Shown piece after piece: positions 51,869-61,748 of a stretch of 64,000 nucleotides of DNA. Made by a program: the position numbers and the translations under genes. The stretch's first letter is position 1. Every line of letters begins with the position of its first letter. The stretch is from Alphaproteobacteria bacterium. GTDB lineage: Bacteria > Pseudomonadota > Alphaproteobacteria > Caulobacterales > Caulobacteraceae. Below the pieces are notes generated by a model. That model made no database searches. It saw only the letters and a program-made list of their open reading frames with translations, and was not told where the DNA came from. The DNA lies in NCBI GenBank assembly GCA_018820205.1, contig JAHJOK010000034.1:1-64000 (forward strand), given 5' to 3'.

Positions 51869-53701
51869 ATGAAGAACGAGAACACGCGCAATACGGTGAT
51901 CTTCATCGTGTGCACGCTGGCGATCCTGATCCTGTACCAGATCTTCGTCATGGGACCGCAGGGCGAGCGCCAGCGCGCGGCCCGCGCCGCCGCCGAACAG
52001 ACCACGGGCGCCACGATGGCCGAGGCGGAAGACGGCCTGCCCTCGGCGGCCCCGGCGCAATCATCGGCGATCTTCGTGACCGACCGGACCGAGGCCCTGG
52101 GTTCGGTCGCACGCGTGCCGGTGCGCACCCCGACCCTGCAGGGTTCGCTGTCGCTGCAGGGCGGACGGATCGACGACCTGTTCCTGCTGGACTATCGCGA
52201 GACGCTGGACGAGGACGCGCCGCCGGTCGAACTGTTCCGGCCCCAGGGCATGGAGCACGCCTATTTCGCCCAGTTCGGCTGGACCGGCCCCAATGTTGCG
52301 GGCGGCGTTCCGGGACCGAACACGGTCTGGCGGCTGACCGAGGGGTCCAGCCTGACCCAGGCCACGCCCGTGACCCTGACGTGGGACAACGGCCAGGGCC
52401 TGCGCTTCACCCGCGTGATCGCGGTCGACGAGAAATATATGTTCACCGTCACGGACACGGTCGCCAACCTGGGCGCGGCGCCGATCGTGATCGCCCCCTA
52501 TGGCCGGATCGAGCGCCAGGGCGTGCCGCCGACACTGGGCAAGACCCACATCCTGCACGAGGGCGCCATCGGCACCTTTTCCAAGGGCGACGGCTTCAAC
52601 ACGACCCAGCTGAAATACGGCGACTGGGCCAAGAAGCCGCGCGAGCAATTCGAATCCACCGGCGGCTGGCTGGGGATCACCGACAAATACTGGATGGCGA
52701 CCCTGATCCCGCCCCAGGACGAGACCATCAGCGCCGAGTTCCGCGTCACCGACGCCGCGACCTACAACATCCACGAGGCCCGGATGCTGGGCGAGGCGCG
52801 GACTATCAACCCCGGCCGCCAGATCACCGAAACCCAGCACCTGTTCGCCGGCGCCAAGCGCAACGAGATCCTGTCGGCCTATGAGAAACAGTACGACCTG
52901 CCGCGCTTCATCTATGCGATCGACTGGGGTTTCCTGTTCTTCCTGACGCGGCCGATCTTCCTGATCGTGGAGTTCTTCTACGGCCTGGTCGGAAACTTCG
53001 GCGTGGCCATCCTGCTGCTGACCGCGACCATCAAGCTGGTCATGTTCCCGCTGGCCAACAAGAGCTACGAGAGCCTCAGCAAGATGCGCAAGCTCCAGCC
53101 GCTGATGGAAAAGATCAAGGCGGATCACAAGGACGACCCCCAGGCCCAGCAGAAGGCCACGATGGAGATGTACCAGCGCGAGAAGATCAATCCGCTGGCG
53201 GGCTGCCTGCCGATCCTGGTGCAGATTCCGGTCTTCTACGCCCTGTACAAGGTGCTCTATGTCACGATCGAGATGCGGCACGCGCCGTTCTTCGGCTGGA
53301 TCCAGGATCTGTCTGCGCCGGACCCGACGAACATCTGGACCCTGTTCGGCCTGATCCCCTGGGATCCTTCGGCGGCGCCCCTGATCGGCGGCCTGATCGG
53401 ATCGCACGCGGGCGGCGGTTTCACCCTGGCGCTCAGCGTGCTGGCGATCTTCTACGGCTTCACCATGTGGCTGCAGACGGCGATGAACCCGCCCGCGGCC
53501 GATCCGATGCAGCGGCAGATATTCATGTTCATGCCGCTGATCTTCACCTTCATCATGGCCAGCTTCCCCGCAGGCCTGCTGGTCTACTGGGCGTGGAACA
53601 ACATCCTGTCGATCGGCCAGCAGTATTTCATCATGCACCGCTTCGGCGCCGACAACCCGATCGACGACCTCATCGGCCGGTTCAAGAAGGCGCCCGCTTG
53701 A
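51869..53701 (+). CDS. yidC: membrane protein insertase YidC
   Basis: 610 residues, the long gram-negative form. An N-terminal helix (about 9-28) is followed by a large periplasmic domain (about 60-340), then five membrane helices starting near [25 protein letters not shown]. The cytoplasmic hairpin includes [23 protein letters not shown]. Conserved Arg needed for insertion should be in the first C-terminal helix region. It inserts respiratory and Sec-dependent proteins. Its stop overlaps the engB start. Confidence 0.97.
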   Translation: MKNENTRNTVIFIVCTLAILILYQIFVMGPQGERQRAARAAAEQTTGATMAEAEDGLPSAAPAQSSAIFVTDRTEALGSVARVPVRTPTLQGSLSLQGGRIDDLFLLDYRETLDEDAPPVELFRPQGMEHAYFAQFGWTGPNVAGGVPGPNTVWRLTEGSSLTQATPVTLTWDNGQGLRFTRVIAVDEKYMFTVTDTVANLGAAPIVIAPYGRIERQGVPPTLGKTHILHEGAIGTFSKGDGFNTTQLKYGDWAKKPREQFESTGGWLGITDKYWMATLIPPQDETISAEFRVTDAATYNIHEARMLGEARTINPGRQITETQHLFAGAKRNEILSAYEKQYDLPRFIYAIDWGFLFFLTRPIFLIVEFFYGLVGNFGVAILLLTATIKLVMFPLANKSYESLSKMRKLQPLMEKIKADHKDDPQAQQKATMEMYQREKINPLAGCLPILVQIPVFYALYKVLYVTIEMRHAPFFGWIQDLSAPDPTNIWTLFGLIPWDPSAAPLIGGLIGSHAGGGFTLALSVLAIFYGFTMWLQTAMNPPAADPMQRQIFMFMPLIFTFIMASFPAGLLVYWAWNNILSIGQQYFIMHRFGADNPIDDLIGRFKKAPA

Positions 53702-54363
53702 CCGACGCCGAACCCGCCTCGGCCTCCGACTATTCCGAAGAGGAGATCGAGGCCGCGCGGGTGCTGTTCCAGCGGCCCGCGACCTTCGTCATGGGCGCGG
53801 CTAAGATCGAGCAGCTGCCCGAGCCGGACCTGCCCGAGATCGCCTTCGCCGGCCGGTCCAACGTCGGCAAGTCCAGCCTGATCAACGGCCTGGTCGGGAT
53901 GCACAAGCTGGCCCGCGCCTCGAATGAGCCGGGGCGCACGCGCGAGGTCAATTTCTTCGATCTGGACGGCAAGATGCGTCTGGTCGACCTGCCCGGCTAT
54001 GGCTGGGCCAAGGCGTCGAAGACGACGGTGCGCCAGTTCCAGAACCTGGGTCGGGACTATCTGCGCGGCCGGGTCACGCTGAAGCGGGTCTATCTGCTGA
54101 TCGACGCCCGCCACGGCCTGAAGTCGGTGGACGCCGAGGCGCTGGACGCGCTGGATCTGGCTGCCGTCAGCTATCAGATCGTCCTGACCAAGGCCGACAA
54201 GATCAAGGCCCACGAACGCGACGCCGTGGCCGCCGCGACGCTGAAGGCCATCTCCAAACGCCCGGCTGCCTTTCCGGCGGTGGCGGTGACCTCGGCCGAA
54301 AAGGGCACGGGGTTGCCGGAGCTGCGCGCCGAGATCCTGCGGACGACGGGCGTGGAACTCTAG
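53698..54363 (+). CDS. engB: ribosome biogenesis GTPase EngB/YihA
   Basis: 221 residues from a TTG start overlapping the yidC stop (TTGA), with AAGGCG upstream. GTPase motifs are G1 GRSNVGKSS (about 53-61), G2 [10 protein letters not shown]3 [10 protein letters not shown]4 TKADKIK and G5 TSAEKGTG. It assists assembly of the large ribosomal subunit and is usually essential. A 30-residue acidic N-terminal extension ([19 protein letters not shown]) is present. Confidence 0.95.
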   Translation: MTDAEPASASDYSEEEIEAARVLFQRPATFVMGAAKIEQLPEPDLPEIAFAGRSNVGKSSLINGLVGMHKLARASNEPGRTREVNFFDLDGKMRLVDLPGYGWAKASKTTVRQFQNLGRDYLRGRVTLKRVYLLIDARHGLKSVDAEALDALDLAAVSYQIVLTKADKIKAHERDAVAAATLKAISKRPAAFPAVAVTSAEKGTGLPELRAEILRTTGVEL

Positions 54364-54395
54364 CCTAGGTCGCCCCGACCCCTTAGGTGTCGCCC

Positions 54396-56282
54396 ATGCC
54401 CCCCGCCGACACACCCGCAGAGGTCTTCAAACGCGCCCTGGCCCATGCCGCGCGCGCGCTGGCGGAACAGTCCGAGCTGGAGGTCGTGTTCGGATCGGAC
54501 GGGCCCAAGCTGACCGGCGGCGTCCTGACCCTGCCCCATCCACCGCGCACGCCCGGGGACGGCGACAGCGCCACGATCCGGGGTCAGGCCGACCGGCTGG
54601 CGCTGCGCCTCGCCAACCACGACCCGGCGATCCATTCCTCCCTGCGCCCGCTGGACAGCCGCGCCGCCGAGGTCTTCGAGGCCGTCGAACAGGCCCGGGT
54701 CGAGGCGCACGGATCGACGGCCCTGGCGGGCGTTCGGGCCAACATGAACGCGGCCCTGCTGACCCGGCTGGAGAAGATGGGCGCCCTGCGCGCGGGCGAG
54801 GCCGACCGGGTGCCGGTGGCCGAGGCCGTGGCCCTGCTGCTGCGCGAGCGTGTCACGGGCCAGCGCGCGCCCGACGGCGCCGGGGCCATGCTGGACCTCG
54901 TGCGCGACGACATGGAGGCCCGGGCCGGGCCGGCGTTGGACCGTCTGGCCGAAACCGCCGGTGATCAGGCGGCCTTTGGTCAGGCGCTGAAGGAGGTTCT
55001 GCGCGCGCTGGATCTGGACCCCGGCGACGGACGCGGCGACGAGGCCAGCGACGATCCCGGCGAGGACGAGCCCCCGCCCCAGGAGCCGGACAGTTCGGAC
55101 GATCAGGACGACGAGGAGGACGAGGGCGGCGGCGAGGGCGGCCAGTCGATGGACGGCGCGTCCGAAGACCCCACGTCCGAACAGGATCGCGACAGCCGCC
55201 CCGACGGAACGCCCTCGGCCCAGGATGGCGACGCCGCCGACGACGGCCCGGAAGAGGCCGAGGGCGCCCTGCCGAACCGTCAGGAGAACGCCGACGACGG
55301 CCGCACGGTCGACGCCTATCGCGTCTTCACCACCGCCTTCGACGAGGAGATCGACGCCGCCGACCTGTGCGACCCGATGGAGCTGGACCGGTTGCGGTCG
55401 TTGCTGGACCAGCAGCTGGCCATCCTGTCCTCGGTGGTCGCCCGGCTGGCCAACAAGCTGCAACGCCGCCTGATGGCGCAACAGAACCGGTCCTGGGCCT
55501 TCGATCTGGAAGAGGGCGTGCTGGACACCGCCCGCCTGACCCGGATCATCACCGATCCGACCAGCCCGCTGTCGTTCAAGATGGAAAGTGAAAGTCCTTT
55601 CCGGGACACCGTCGTGACGCTGTTGCTCGACAACTCGGGCTCGATGCGGGGCCGGCCGATCATGGTCGCGGCGGTCTGCGCCGACATCCTGGCGCGGACG
55701 CTGGAGCGGTGCGGGGTCAAGGTCGAGATCCTGGGCTTCACGACTCGCGCCTGGAAGGGCGGACAGGCGCGCGAGGCCTGGATCACGGCCGGCAAACCGC
55801 CGATGCCCGGCCGCCTGAACGACCTGCGCCACATCATCTACAAGGCCGCCGACGCGCCGTGGCGTCGGGCCAAGAAGAACCTGGGCCTGATGATGCGCGA
55901 AGGCCTGCTGAAGGAGAACATCGATGGCGAGGCCCTGACATGGGCGCACGACCGGCTGCAGGGGCGCACGGAATCGCGGCGCATCCTGATGGTCATCTCC
56001 GACGGCTCGCCGGTCGATGATTCCACGCAATCGGCCAACGCCGCCCTGTATCTGGACAAGCATCTGCGCGCCGTAATCGAACGGATCGAGACCCAATCCC
56101 CGGTCGAGCTGATCGCCATCGGCATCGGCCACGACGTGACCCGCTGGTATCGACGCGCGGTTACGATCGTGGACGTGGAACAGCTGGGCGGGGTCATGAT
56201 CGAGAAACTGGCCGAACTGTTCGATGCCGCGCCCAAGGATACGGGCAAGCGCGGCGGGCGACGGATGAAGCGCGCGGCATGA
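54396..56282 (+). CDS. cobT: cobaltochelatase subunit CobT
   Basis: 628 residues from the ATG at 54396 (GTG at 54387 is the alternative). The N-terminal half is helical; a strongly acidic low-complexity linker (about 208-300, with runs of D and E) follows, and the C-terminal half is a VWA domain with the MIDAS motif DNSGS near residue 412 and [10 protein letters not shown]. CobT works with the AAA+ CobS and the large CobN to insert cobalt into hydrogenobyrinic acid diamide. Neither partner is adjacent. The organism also imports cobalamin through btuBFCD. Confidence 0.93.
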   Translation: MPPADTPAEVFKRALAHAARALAEQSELEVVFGSDGPKLTGGVLTLPHPPRTPGDGDSATIRGQADRLALRLANHDPAIHSSLRPLDSRAAEVFEAVEQARVEAHGSTALAGVRANMNAALLTRLEKMGALRAGEADRVPVAEAVALLLRERVTGQRAPDGAGAMLDLVRDDMEARAGPALDRLAETAGDQAAFGQALKEVLRALDLDPGDGRGDEASDDPGEDEPPPQEPDSSDDQDDEEDEGGGEGGQSMDGASEDPTSEQDRDSRPDGTPSAQDGDAADDGPEEAEGALPNRQENADDGRTVDAYRVFTTAFDEEIDAADLCDPMELDRLRSLLDQQLAILSSVVARLANKLQRRLMAQQNRSWAFDLEEGVLDTARLTRIITDPTSPLSFKMESESPFRDTVVTLLLDNSGSMRGRPIMVAAVCADILARTLERCGVKVEILGFTTRAWKGGQAREAWITAGKPPMPGRLNDLRHIIYKAADAPWRRAKKNLGLMMREGLLKENIDGEALTWAHDRLQGRTESRRILMVISDGSPVDDSTQSANAALYLDKHLRAVIERIETQSPVELIAIGIGHDVTRWYRRAVTIVDVEQLGGVMIEKLAELFDAAPKDTGKRGGRRMKRAA

Positions 56283-57217
56283 TGCGAACCGTCTTCCGCG
56301 TGCTGGGGGCGGCCTCCCTCATGGGGGCGGCGGCCTGCGCGGCGATCGCCACCTCGACGCCCGCGCCCGCTGCCGGGCCGGACGTCGCCGTCCGGATCGA
56401 GGCGCGTCATGTCCCGTTGGGCGTCGGCGGGGCCACGCTGGCGCCCGGCGTCCTCTATGCCGGCGGACTGGTGCTGCGCGGGTCGGCGCTGCATGGGCTG
56501 TCGGACCTGAAGGTCGAGGGAGACCGGGCCTGGGCGGTCAGCGATTTCGGCGCACTGGTGCGGTTTAATTTGCGGGTGGACGGACGCGGCCGTCTGAACG
56601 GGGCCGACACTGCGATCAGCCGCCCCCTGACCGGTCCTGACGGCGCGGTTCTGTCGCCCAAGGCCAATGCGGACGCCGAAGGCTTGGCCATACTGCCCGA
56701 CGGGCGCGTGCTGATCAGTTTCGAGCGGGATCACCGCATCTGGTCATATGGCGCGGAAGCGAATGACCGGCCCAGCCGGGTCGCGACGCCGGACGCCGCC
56801 TTTCCCGACAACGAAGGCCTGGAAGGACTGAGCGCGGCGCCCGGCGGCTGGCTGGCCCTGGGCGAAGGCGGGGGCGCATGGCTGTGCGATGAAGCGGCCT
56901 GCGATCCGCTGGACGAGGTCTCTCCGGCCGACGACTTCCGCTTCACCGGGGCGGATCGCGATCCGGAGGGAGGCTGGTTCGTGGTCGAACGCTACTACAG
57001 CCCGCCGCTGGACATGCGCGTCAGAGTGCGCCGTCTGTCGCTGGAGGGCGTGCTGTCTGAGCCGTTGATCGAGCTGCGGCCGCCCGCATCGACGGATAAT
57101 TTCGAGGGGATCGCGGCGGTGGCGACGCCGACGGGGACGCGGATTTATCTGTTGAGCGACGACAACGCAAACCCGCTGCAGAAGACGCTGTTGCTGGCGT
57201 TTGACGTGGCGGAGTAG
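56279..57217 (+). CDS. phytase-like esterase domain protein
   Basis: 312 residues, overlapping cobT by four bases (ATGA). A signal peptide ([22 protein letters not shown]) precedes a beta-propeller of the phytase-like type, with [73 protein letters not shown] and NFEGIAAV repeats. Substrate unknown; hydrolysis of a phosphoester in the periplasm is expected from the family. A lipobox is not clear. Co-translation with cobT looks accidental or regulatory. Confidence 0.8.
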   Translation: MMRTVFRVLGAASLMGAAACAAIATSTPAPAAGPDVAVRIEARHVPLGVGGATLAPGVLYAGGLVLRGSALHGLSDLKVEGDRAWAVSDFGALVRFNLRVDGRGRLNGADTAISRPLTGPDGAVLSPKANADAEGLAILPDGRVLISFERDHRIWSYGAEANDRPSRVATPDAAFPDNEGLEGLSAAPGGWLALGEGGGAWLCDEAACDPLDEVSPADDFRFTGADRDPEGGWFVVERYYSPPLDMRVRVRRLSLEGVLSEPLIELRPPASTDNFEGIAAVATPTGTRIYLLSDDNANPLQKTLLLAFDVAE

Positions 57218-57221
57218 TCGC

Positions 57222-57243
57222 CCTTCCCCGCTTGCGGGGGAGG
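57222..57243. terminator. GC-rich hairpin between convergent genes
   Basis: 57222-57230 pairs with 57235-57243 (nine pairs, one wobble) around a CTTG loop, just past the phytase-like stop and before the coq7 stop. No T-run follows on the plus strand. Confidence 0.45.
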
Positions 57244-57251
57244 AAGTCGGC

Positions 57252-57821
57252 CTAAACCCGCTCCGACACCTTGATCGCCGCCCGGCAGCCCGCCTTGATC
57301 ACGGCCGACAGCAGGCGGTAGCCGGGCGCCTCGCGGCTGCCATGCGCCACTGCATGGTCGTGATGCTCCAGTTCCTCGTCGCGGAATTTCGTCAGTTCTG
57401 CCGCCAGTTCCGGCTCGCGGTCGGCCAGTTCGGCGATCTGGTCTGCGTAGTGCTCCTCGATCACGCTCTCGACCGCCTCGGTGCAGGCGTGGGCGGCCTT
57501 CTCGCCCATCAGGGCCGTGGCGGCGCCGAGGCCCGTGGCGGCCAGCGACCAAAGGGGCAGCATGGCCGTGGGCCGCACCCCGTGCTGGGTCAGCAGGGCG
57601 TCGAAGCGCGCCTTGTGCACCTGTTCGCCGGCCTGCATCTCGACCATGTCGGCGGCGATCGCCGCCTTGCCGCGCACGCCGTCGAACACGCGCGCCTGGG
57701 CCTCGTAGATTTTCACGGCGGCGAACTCCCCGGCGTGATCGACGCGGAGGATCTCAGCCATCCGGGCGCGCATCGCGCCGCGACCGGGGCGGGGCAGCGG
57801 GACGCGACGTGACGGGCTCAT
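57252..57821 (-). CDS. coq7: demethoxyubiquinone hydroxylase (Coq7)
   Basis: 189 residues. A carboxylate-bridged di-iron enzyme for ubiquinone synthesis. Metal ligands occur in LRVDHAGEFAAVKIYEAQ, MQAGEQVHKARF (E-x-x-H), CTEAVESVIEEHYADQ and RDEELEHHDHAV (E-x-x-H). The start at 57821 is preceded by no strong site. An upstream ATG at 57866 would add PEPQNPEPRNPEPP, a short repeat that overlaps the dsbB-like stop. The gene ends in a hairpin region shared with the phytase-like gene. Confidence 0.92.
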   Translation of the reverse strand: MSPSRRVPLPRPGRGAMRARMAEILRVDHAGEFAAVKIYEAQARVFDGVRGKAAIAADMVEMQAGEQVHKARFDALLTQHGVRPTAMLPLWSLAATGLGAATALMGEKAAHACTEAVESVIEEHYADQIAELADREPELAAELTKFRDEELEHHDHAVAHGSREAPGYRLLSAVIKAGCRAAIKVSERV

Positions 57822-57843
57822 TGGCGGCTCAGGGTTTCGGGGC

Positions 57844-58374
57844 TCAGGGTTTTGGGGCTCTGGCATCCTTGGGTCTCTTGGCGGCGACGAGGCTGAATGC
57901 GGCCAATGCGGCGCTGATCAGCATGTTCCATCCTGCCATCGACAGACCCAGGAAGCTCCACGTCACCGCGTCGCACATGGCGATCCGGGTCGGTTCGCCG
58001 ACGCCGAGCGCCAGAGACGTCAGCGCTTCCAGATCGGCCACGCCGCCGCCCGAACAGGTCGCGGGCAGGTCCCACCATTTCAGCTCGCCCCCGGCATGGA
58101 AGCCGGCGGTGATCGCGCCGGTGCTGAAGACGGCGAACAACAGAAACGCGGCGATGCGCGGCGTTCCGCGTCGGGCCTGACTGATGATGGTCCAGATCGT
58201 GGCGATCAGGCTGATGGCGACGGCGCCCCAGAACACCTCGCGCTGTTTCAGGCACATGTTGCAGGGCGCCAGGCCCGCGAACCGCTCGAACGCATGCGCC
58301 GCGCCCAGCATCGCCAGCGAGATCGCCAGGGCGAAGGCGGTCCACCAGTTGGTCAACACACGATAGACGCTCAT
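57844..58374 (-). CDS. disulphide bond formation protein B (DsbB-like)
   Basis: 176 residues with four membrane helices. The first periplasmic loop has the redox motif PCNMCLKQRE (C-x-x-C) and the second has the pair CSGGG and MCDAVTW. It should reoxidise a DsbA-type thiol oxidase with quinone. It lies upstream of coq7 on the same strand, so a ubiquinone hydroxylase and a quinone-dependent enzyme are neighbours, perhaps co-transcribed. Confidence 0.9.
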   Translation of the reverse strand: MSVYRVLTNWWTAFALAISLAMLGAAHAFERFAGLAPCNMCLKQREVFWGAVAISLIATIWTIISQARRGTPRIAAFLLFAVFSTGAITAGFHAGGELKWWDLPATCSGGGVADLEALTSLALGVGEPTRIAMCDAVTWSFLGLSMAGWNMLISAALAAFSLVAAKRPKDARAPKP

Positions 58375-58416
58375 GACAGCGTTCTTAGCGGTCGGCGCAC
58401 GGCCGCGCCATCCTGC

Positions 58417-59058
58417 TTAGCCCGTGAACCGCGCGGCCAGGTGCACCGCCCAGCCCGCGCCGACGATGAAGCCGACGCCGATCGCCGTCAGGGCCCCGGC
58501 CCACGCCGTGGCGACTGCCGCTCCGGCGGCCACGAACAGGCCGTCACGCTGGATCAGGCCGACCGAGAGCAGGGTCAGGGCCACCGAAGGGACGGTGTTG
58601 GTCATCGGCAGGACGATCGTCAGCGTGGCCAGGATCATGAAGGCCGCAGCGGCCTGTTCGGCCAGGCCGTGGGTGAACACCGCCAGGCGGGGGCGCGACA
58701 GCCGTTCGAACCACCCCATCCGCTTGACGGCGAAGTCGGCCATCCGGTCCAGCATGGCCTTGGACACCGTCCGCTTCAGCACCGATTCCGGCAACCACGG
58801 CTCCTCGCGCCCGAACAGCATCTGGCCCGCCAGCAGCAGGATGGGGATGCCGACGATCTGGGGCACGCCATAGAGGGCCGGGACCAGGCAGGGGATGGCG
58901 AGGATCAGGATCATCAGCCCGAACGCCCGTTCGTCGAGGCGATCCCTAATTTCCCGCAGCGTCATGCCCTCCGGCCCCGAGGCCCGGGCCAGTCCCGCGA
59001 CCATTTCGATGAAGCCGCGGCGGTGATCGTCGGTGTGCCGGTTCGCGTGGTCGGTCAT
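58417..59058 (-). CDS. exoD: ExoD-family exopolysaccharide-related membrane protein
   Basis: 213 residues. ExoD marks are GMTLREIRDRLDERAFGLMILILAIPCLVPALYGVPQIVGIPILLLAGQMLFGREEPWLPESVLKRTVS; at least three or four membrane helices follow. In rhizobia ExoD affects exopolysaccharide and alkaline tolerance, but its molecular role is not known. A 42-base gap separates it from the dsbB-like gene. Confidence 0.87.
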   Translation of the reverse strand: MTDHANRHTDDHRRGFIEMVAGLARASGPEGMTLREIRDRLDERAFGLMILILAIPCLVPALYGVPQIVGIPILLLAGQMLFGREEPWLPESVLKRTVSKAMLDRMADFAVKRMGWFERLSRPRLAVFTHGLAEQAAAAFMILATLTIVLPMTNTVPSVALTLLSVGLIQRDGLFVAAGAAVATAWAGALTAIGVGFIVGAGWAVHLAARFTG

Positions 59059-59122
59059 GTTCTGCCCCTACTCAAATCCGGACGGTCTGGCGAGATGCGG
59101 TTCACCTCTGCGCGACCTCGAC

Positions 59123-59151
59123 TTGGCTTGTTGCGCCCGCGCCACTAGGTT
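59123..59151 (+). promoter_or_regulatory. possible promoter of hppD
   Basis: TTGGCT (59123-59128) and TAGGTT (59146-59151) lie 17 bases apart, 68 bases upstream of the hppD start. Moderate matches only. Confidence 0.4.
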
Positions 59152-59219
59152 CCGCGCCAATCGACCGGCGACTTCGCCCGAAGCATCGCCGGTTCCCCGA
59201 AGATTTCAGGAGACGCACA

Positions 59220-60326
59220 ATGGACGACCTGACCGCGCACGCATCCGACGCCACGATCCCCGCCTATGAGAACCCGCTGGGCGTGGACGGCTTCGAGTTC
59301 GTCGAATTCACCGGCCCAGATCCCCAGGCCATGATCAAGCAGATCGAGATCATGGGCTTCGTCCAGACCCATGTGAATCCCAAGAACGGCGTGGTCCGCA
59401 TGAAGCAGGGCGACATCACCTTCCTGGTCCACACCAGGCCGACCGGCCACGCCGGCGAGTTCGCCAGGGATCACGGCCCTTCGGCCAACGGCATGGCCTT
59501 CCGCGTCAACGACGCCAAGGCCGCCTATGACTCGGCCGTGGCGCGCGGCGCCCAGCCGGCCGACATGCATGGCGGCGGGGCGCTGGGCGACGGCGCCTAT
59601 GTGCTGCGCGGCATCGGCGGGTCGCTGCTCTACATCATCGACAGCTATGGCGAGGGCGGCTCGCTGTACGACGGCTGGGACGAGATCGAGGGCTGGGAAG
59701 AGGCCGAGCGCAAGAACAACGTCGGCCTGCACCTGCTGGATCACCTGACCCACAATGTGAAACGCGGCCAGATGCGGACCTGGTCCGGCTTCTACGGCGA
59801 CGTCTTCGCCTTCGAAGAGCAGAAATATTTCGACATCAAGGGCAAGGCGACGGGCCTGTTCAGTCAGGCGATGATCGCGCCCGACCGCGCCATCCGCATC
59901 CCCCTGAACGAAAGCCAGGACGACAACTCCCAGATCGAGGAGTTCCTGAAGCGCTATAACGGCGAGGGCATCCAGCACATCGCCCTGGCCACCGACGATA
60001 TCTTCGCGACCGTCGAGGCCATGCGCGAACGCGGCGTCCAGTTCCAGGATACGATCGAGACCTATTTCGAACTGATCGACAAACGCCTGCCCAACCACGG
60101 GCATGACGTGGAGCGGATGCGCAAGAACCGCATCCTGATCGACGGGTCGGACGAGGACGGCCTGCTGCTGCAGATCTTCACCCAGGACACCTTCGGCCCG
60201 ATCTTCTTCGAGATCATCCAGAGGAAGGGCAACGAGGGTTTCGGCAACGGCAACTTCCAGGCCCTGTTCGATTCCATCGAACTGGACCAGATCCGTCGCG
60301 GCGTGATCAAGGTCGACGCCAATTAA
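59220..60326 (+). CDS. hppD: 4-hydroxyphenylpyruvate dioxygenase
   Basis: 368 residues, vicinal oxygen chelate fold. The Fe(II) ligands are the His of GLHLLDHLTHNVKRG, the His of GIQHIALATDDI and the Glu of GPIFFEIIQRKGNEGFGNGNF, the last being a strong C-terminal signature. It converts 4-hydroxyphenylpyruvate to homogentisate in tyrosine breakdown. CAGGAGA eight bases before the ATG is a good ribosome site. A fumarylacetoacetate hydrolase-family gene occurs 2.7 kb downstream; homogentisate dioxygenase is not present here. Confidence 0.96.
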   Translation: MDDLTAHASDATIPAYENPLGVDGFEFVEFTGPDPQAMIKQIEIMGFVQTHVNPKNGVVRMKQGDITFLVHTRPTGHAGEFARDHGPSANGMAFRVNDAKAAYDSAVARGAQPADMHGGGALGDGAYVLRGIGGSLLYIIDSYGEGGSLYDGWDEIEGWEEAERKNNVGLHLLDHLTHNVKRGQMRTWSGFYGDVFAFEEQKYFDIKGKATGLFSQAMIAPDRAIRIPLNESQDDNSQIEEFLKRYNGEGIQHIALATDDIFATVEAMRERGVQFQDTIETYFELIDKRLPNHGHDVERMRKNRILIDGSDEDGLLLQIFTQDTFGPIFFEIIQRKGNEGFGNGNFQALFDSIELDQIRRGVIKVDAN

Positions 60327-60510
60327 GGTCGCGCCTCCGTCCTGGCTGCCGTTCCTGGGGCCGGTCGTCGCGGCCCTTGTTGGCGGCCTGATCGGCCAGT
60401 GGCTGGGCGGAGGCTTCTGGCCGGTTCTGGCTGGCGCCCTGATCGGCGGGTTCGCCCCGATCGTGGCCTATCGCGTCTGGAAATGGTCGCACCACAAGCG
60501 GGAACACTGA
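60322..60510 (+). CDS. small membrane protein without a canonical start codon
   Basis: About 62 residues (if begun at ATT 60322): a two-helix hydrophobic protein with LPFLGPVVAALVGGLIGQWLGGG and WPVLAGALIGGFAPIVAYRVW, ending in a charged SHHKREH. Third-position GC bias is as strong as in real genes. The frame is closed by TGA at 60304-60306 and has no ATG, GTG or TTG before the protein begins; AGG at 60310 is nine bases from ATT. Likely starts are ATT 60322 or CTG 60340. It overlaps the last bases of hppD. Function unknown. Confidence 0.6.
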   Translation: MKVAPPSWLPFLGPVVAALVGGLIGQWLGGGFWPVLAGALIGGFAPIVAYRVWKWSHHKREH

Positions 60511-60517
60511 CCCCTAT

Positions 60518-60668
60518 CTCCTCCTCGTGCGCGCTTGCGCATGGGGAGGTGGCGGCGAGCCCTTCGCGAGCTGACGGAGGGGTTCTTCGTGCACGCAGAA
60601 AGAGCCCCTCCGTCTCTTCGCTTCGCTCCGAGCCACCTCCCCATCGCTGCGCGACAGGGAGGAGACGG
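60518..60668. repeat. nested palindromic intergenic repeat
   Basis: Nested inverted repeats form a long hairpin: outer arms with ATGGGGAGGTGGC (60541-60553) and GCCACCTCCCCAT (60632-60644), an inner perfect 10-bp pair (60573-60582 with 60605-60614), and imperfect flanking arms CTCCTC...(60518-60538) and ...GGGAGGAG (60649-60664). The whole gap between the small membrane gene and the asparaginase gene is occupied by it. It looks like a mobile or REP-type intergenic element. Confidence 0.65.
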
Positions 60669-60686
60669 GTTGATACGGTGCCTTCC

Positions 60687-61748
60687 ATGAAACTGCTCCC
60701 CGCCCTCATCGCCGCCTTGGCGCTCGCGACCCCCGCCTCCGCCCAGGATCGCCCCCAGTGGTCCTTCGCCATCCACGGCGGGGCGGGCGTGATCGAGCGC
60801 GCCAGTCTTTCGCCGGAACAGGACGCGGCCTATCGCGCCGCCCTGACCCGGGCGCTCGAAGCCGGCGCCGAGGTGCTGCGCAACGGCGGCGAGGCGCTGG
60901 ATGCGGTTCAGGCCGCGATCCAGCTGATGGAGGACGATCCGCTGTTCAACGCCGGACGGGGCGCGGTCTTCACCGCCGCCGGGCGCAACGAACTGGACGC
61001 CGCGGTGATGAACGGCGCCGACCTGACCGCCGGCGCCGTGGCGGGCCTGACCACCACCCGCCACCCGATCGCCGCCGCCCGCGCGGTGATGGAGCGCTCG
61101 CCCCACGTCATGCTGATCGGCGAAGGAGCCGACGCCTTCGCCGCCTCGGTCGATCTGGAACAGGTCGCGCCGTCGTATTTCTTTACCGAGCGCCGGTGGC
61201 GGGGGCTGGAGCGGTTCCTGACCGGTCAGTCCCTGCCTATCCCGGAACGCCCGGCCGGCGCCCCGCCCGCGCCCGCCGACGGCATGGCGGCGCTGCAACC
61301 CGCCCCGCCGCTGGACGAGCGCAAGTTCGGCACGGTCGGCGCGGTCGCCCTGGACGACCGGGGTCATCTGGCGGCGGGCACCTCGACCGGCGGGACGAAC
61401 GGCAAGCGCTGGGGCCGGGTCGGCGACGTGCCGGTGCTGGGAGCCGGCACATACGCCTCCGACCGCGAGGGTTGCGCGGTGTCGGCGACCGGAGACGGCG
61501 AGTTCTACATTCGGGCCACCGTGGCGCGTGACATCTGCGGTCGGATCGCCGCCGGCGCGACGACGCAGGACGCGGCCCAGGCCGAGGTCGACGACGCCCT
61601 GTCGCTGGGCGGATCCGGCGGCGTGGTGGTGATGGACGCGGCCGGGCGGCCCGCCTTCGCCCTGACCACCTCGGGCATGTACCGGGGTATGATCGGTCCG
61701 GACCAGCCGGCCTGGGTCGGCATCTATGGCGACGAGCCGCGCCCGTGA
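60687..61748 (+). CDS. isoaspartyl peptidase/L-asparaginase, exported
   Basis: 353 residues with a signal peptide (MKLLPALIAALALATPASAQ). N-terminal nucleophile hydrolase, Ntn type 2: FAIHGGAGVIE near the mature start, GGEALDAVQAAIQLMEDDPLFNAGRGAVF, and the autocleavage site before the Thr of FGTVGAVALDDRGHLAAGTSTGGTNGKRWGRVGDVPVLGAG, which becomes the nucleophile. It cleaves asparagine or isoaspartyl peptides in the periplasm. The ribosome site is weak. It overlaps the next small gene by four bases (GTGA). Confidence 0.9.
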   Translation: MKLLPALIAALALATPASAQDRPQWSFAIHGGAGVIERASLSPEQDAAYRAALTRALEAGAEVLRNGGEALDAVQAAIQLMEDDPLFNAGRGAVFTAAGRNELDAAVMNGADLTAGAVAGLTTTRHPIAAARAVMERSPHVMLIGEGADAFAASVDLEQVAPSYFFTERRWRGLERFLTGQSLPIPERPAGAPPAPADGMAALQPAPPLDERKFGTVGAVALDDRGHLAAGTSTGGTNGKRWGRVGDVPVLGAGTYASDREGCAVSATGDGEFYIRATVARDICGRIAAGATTQDAAQAEVDDALSLGGSGGVVVMDAAGRPAFALTTSGMYRGMIGPDQPAWVGIYGDEPRP

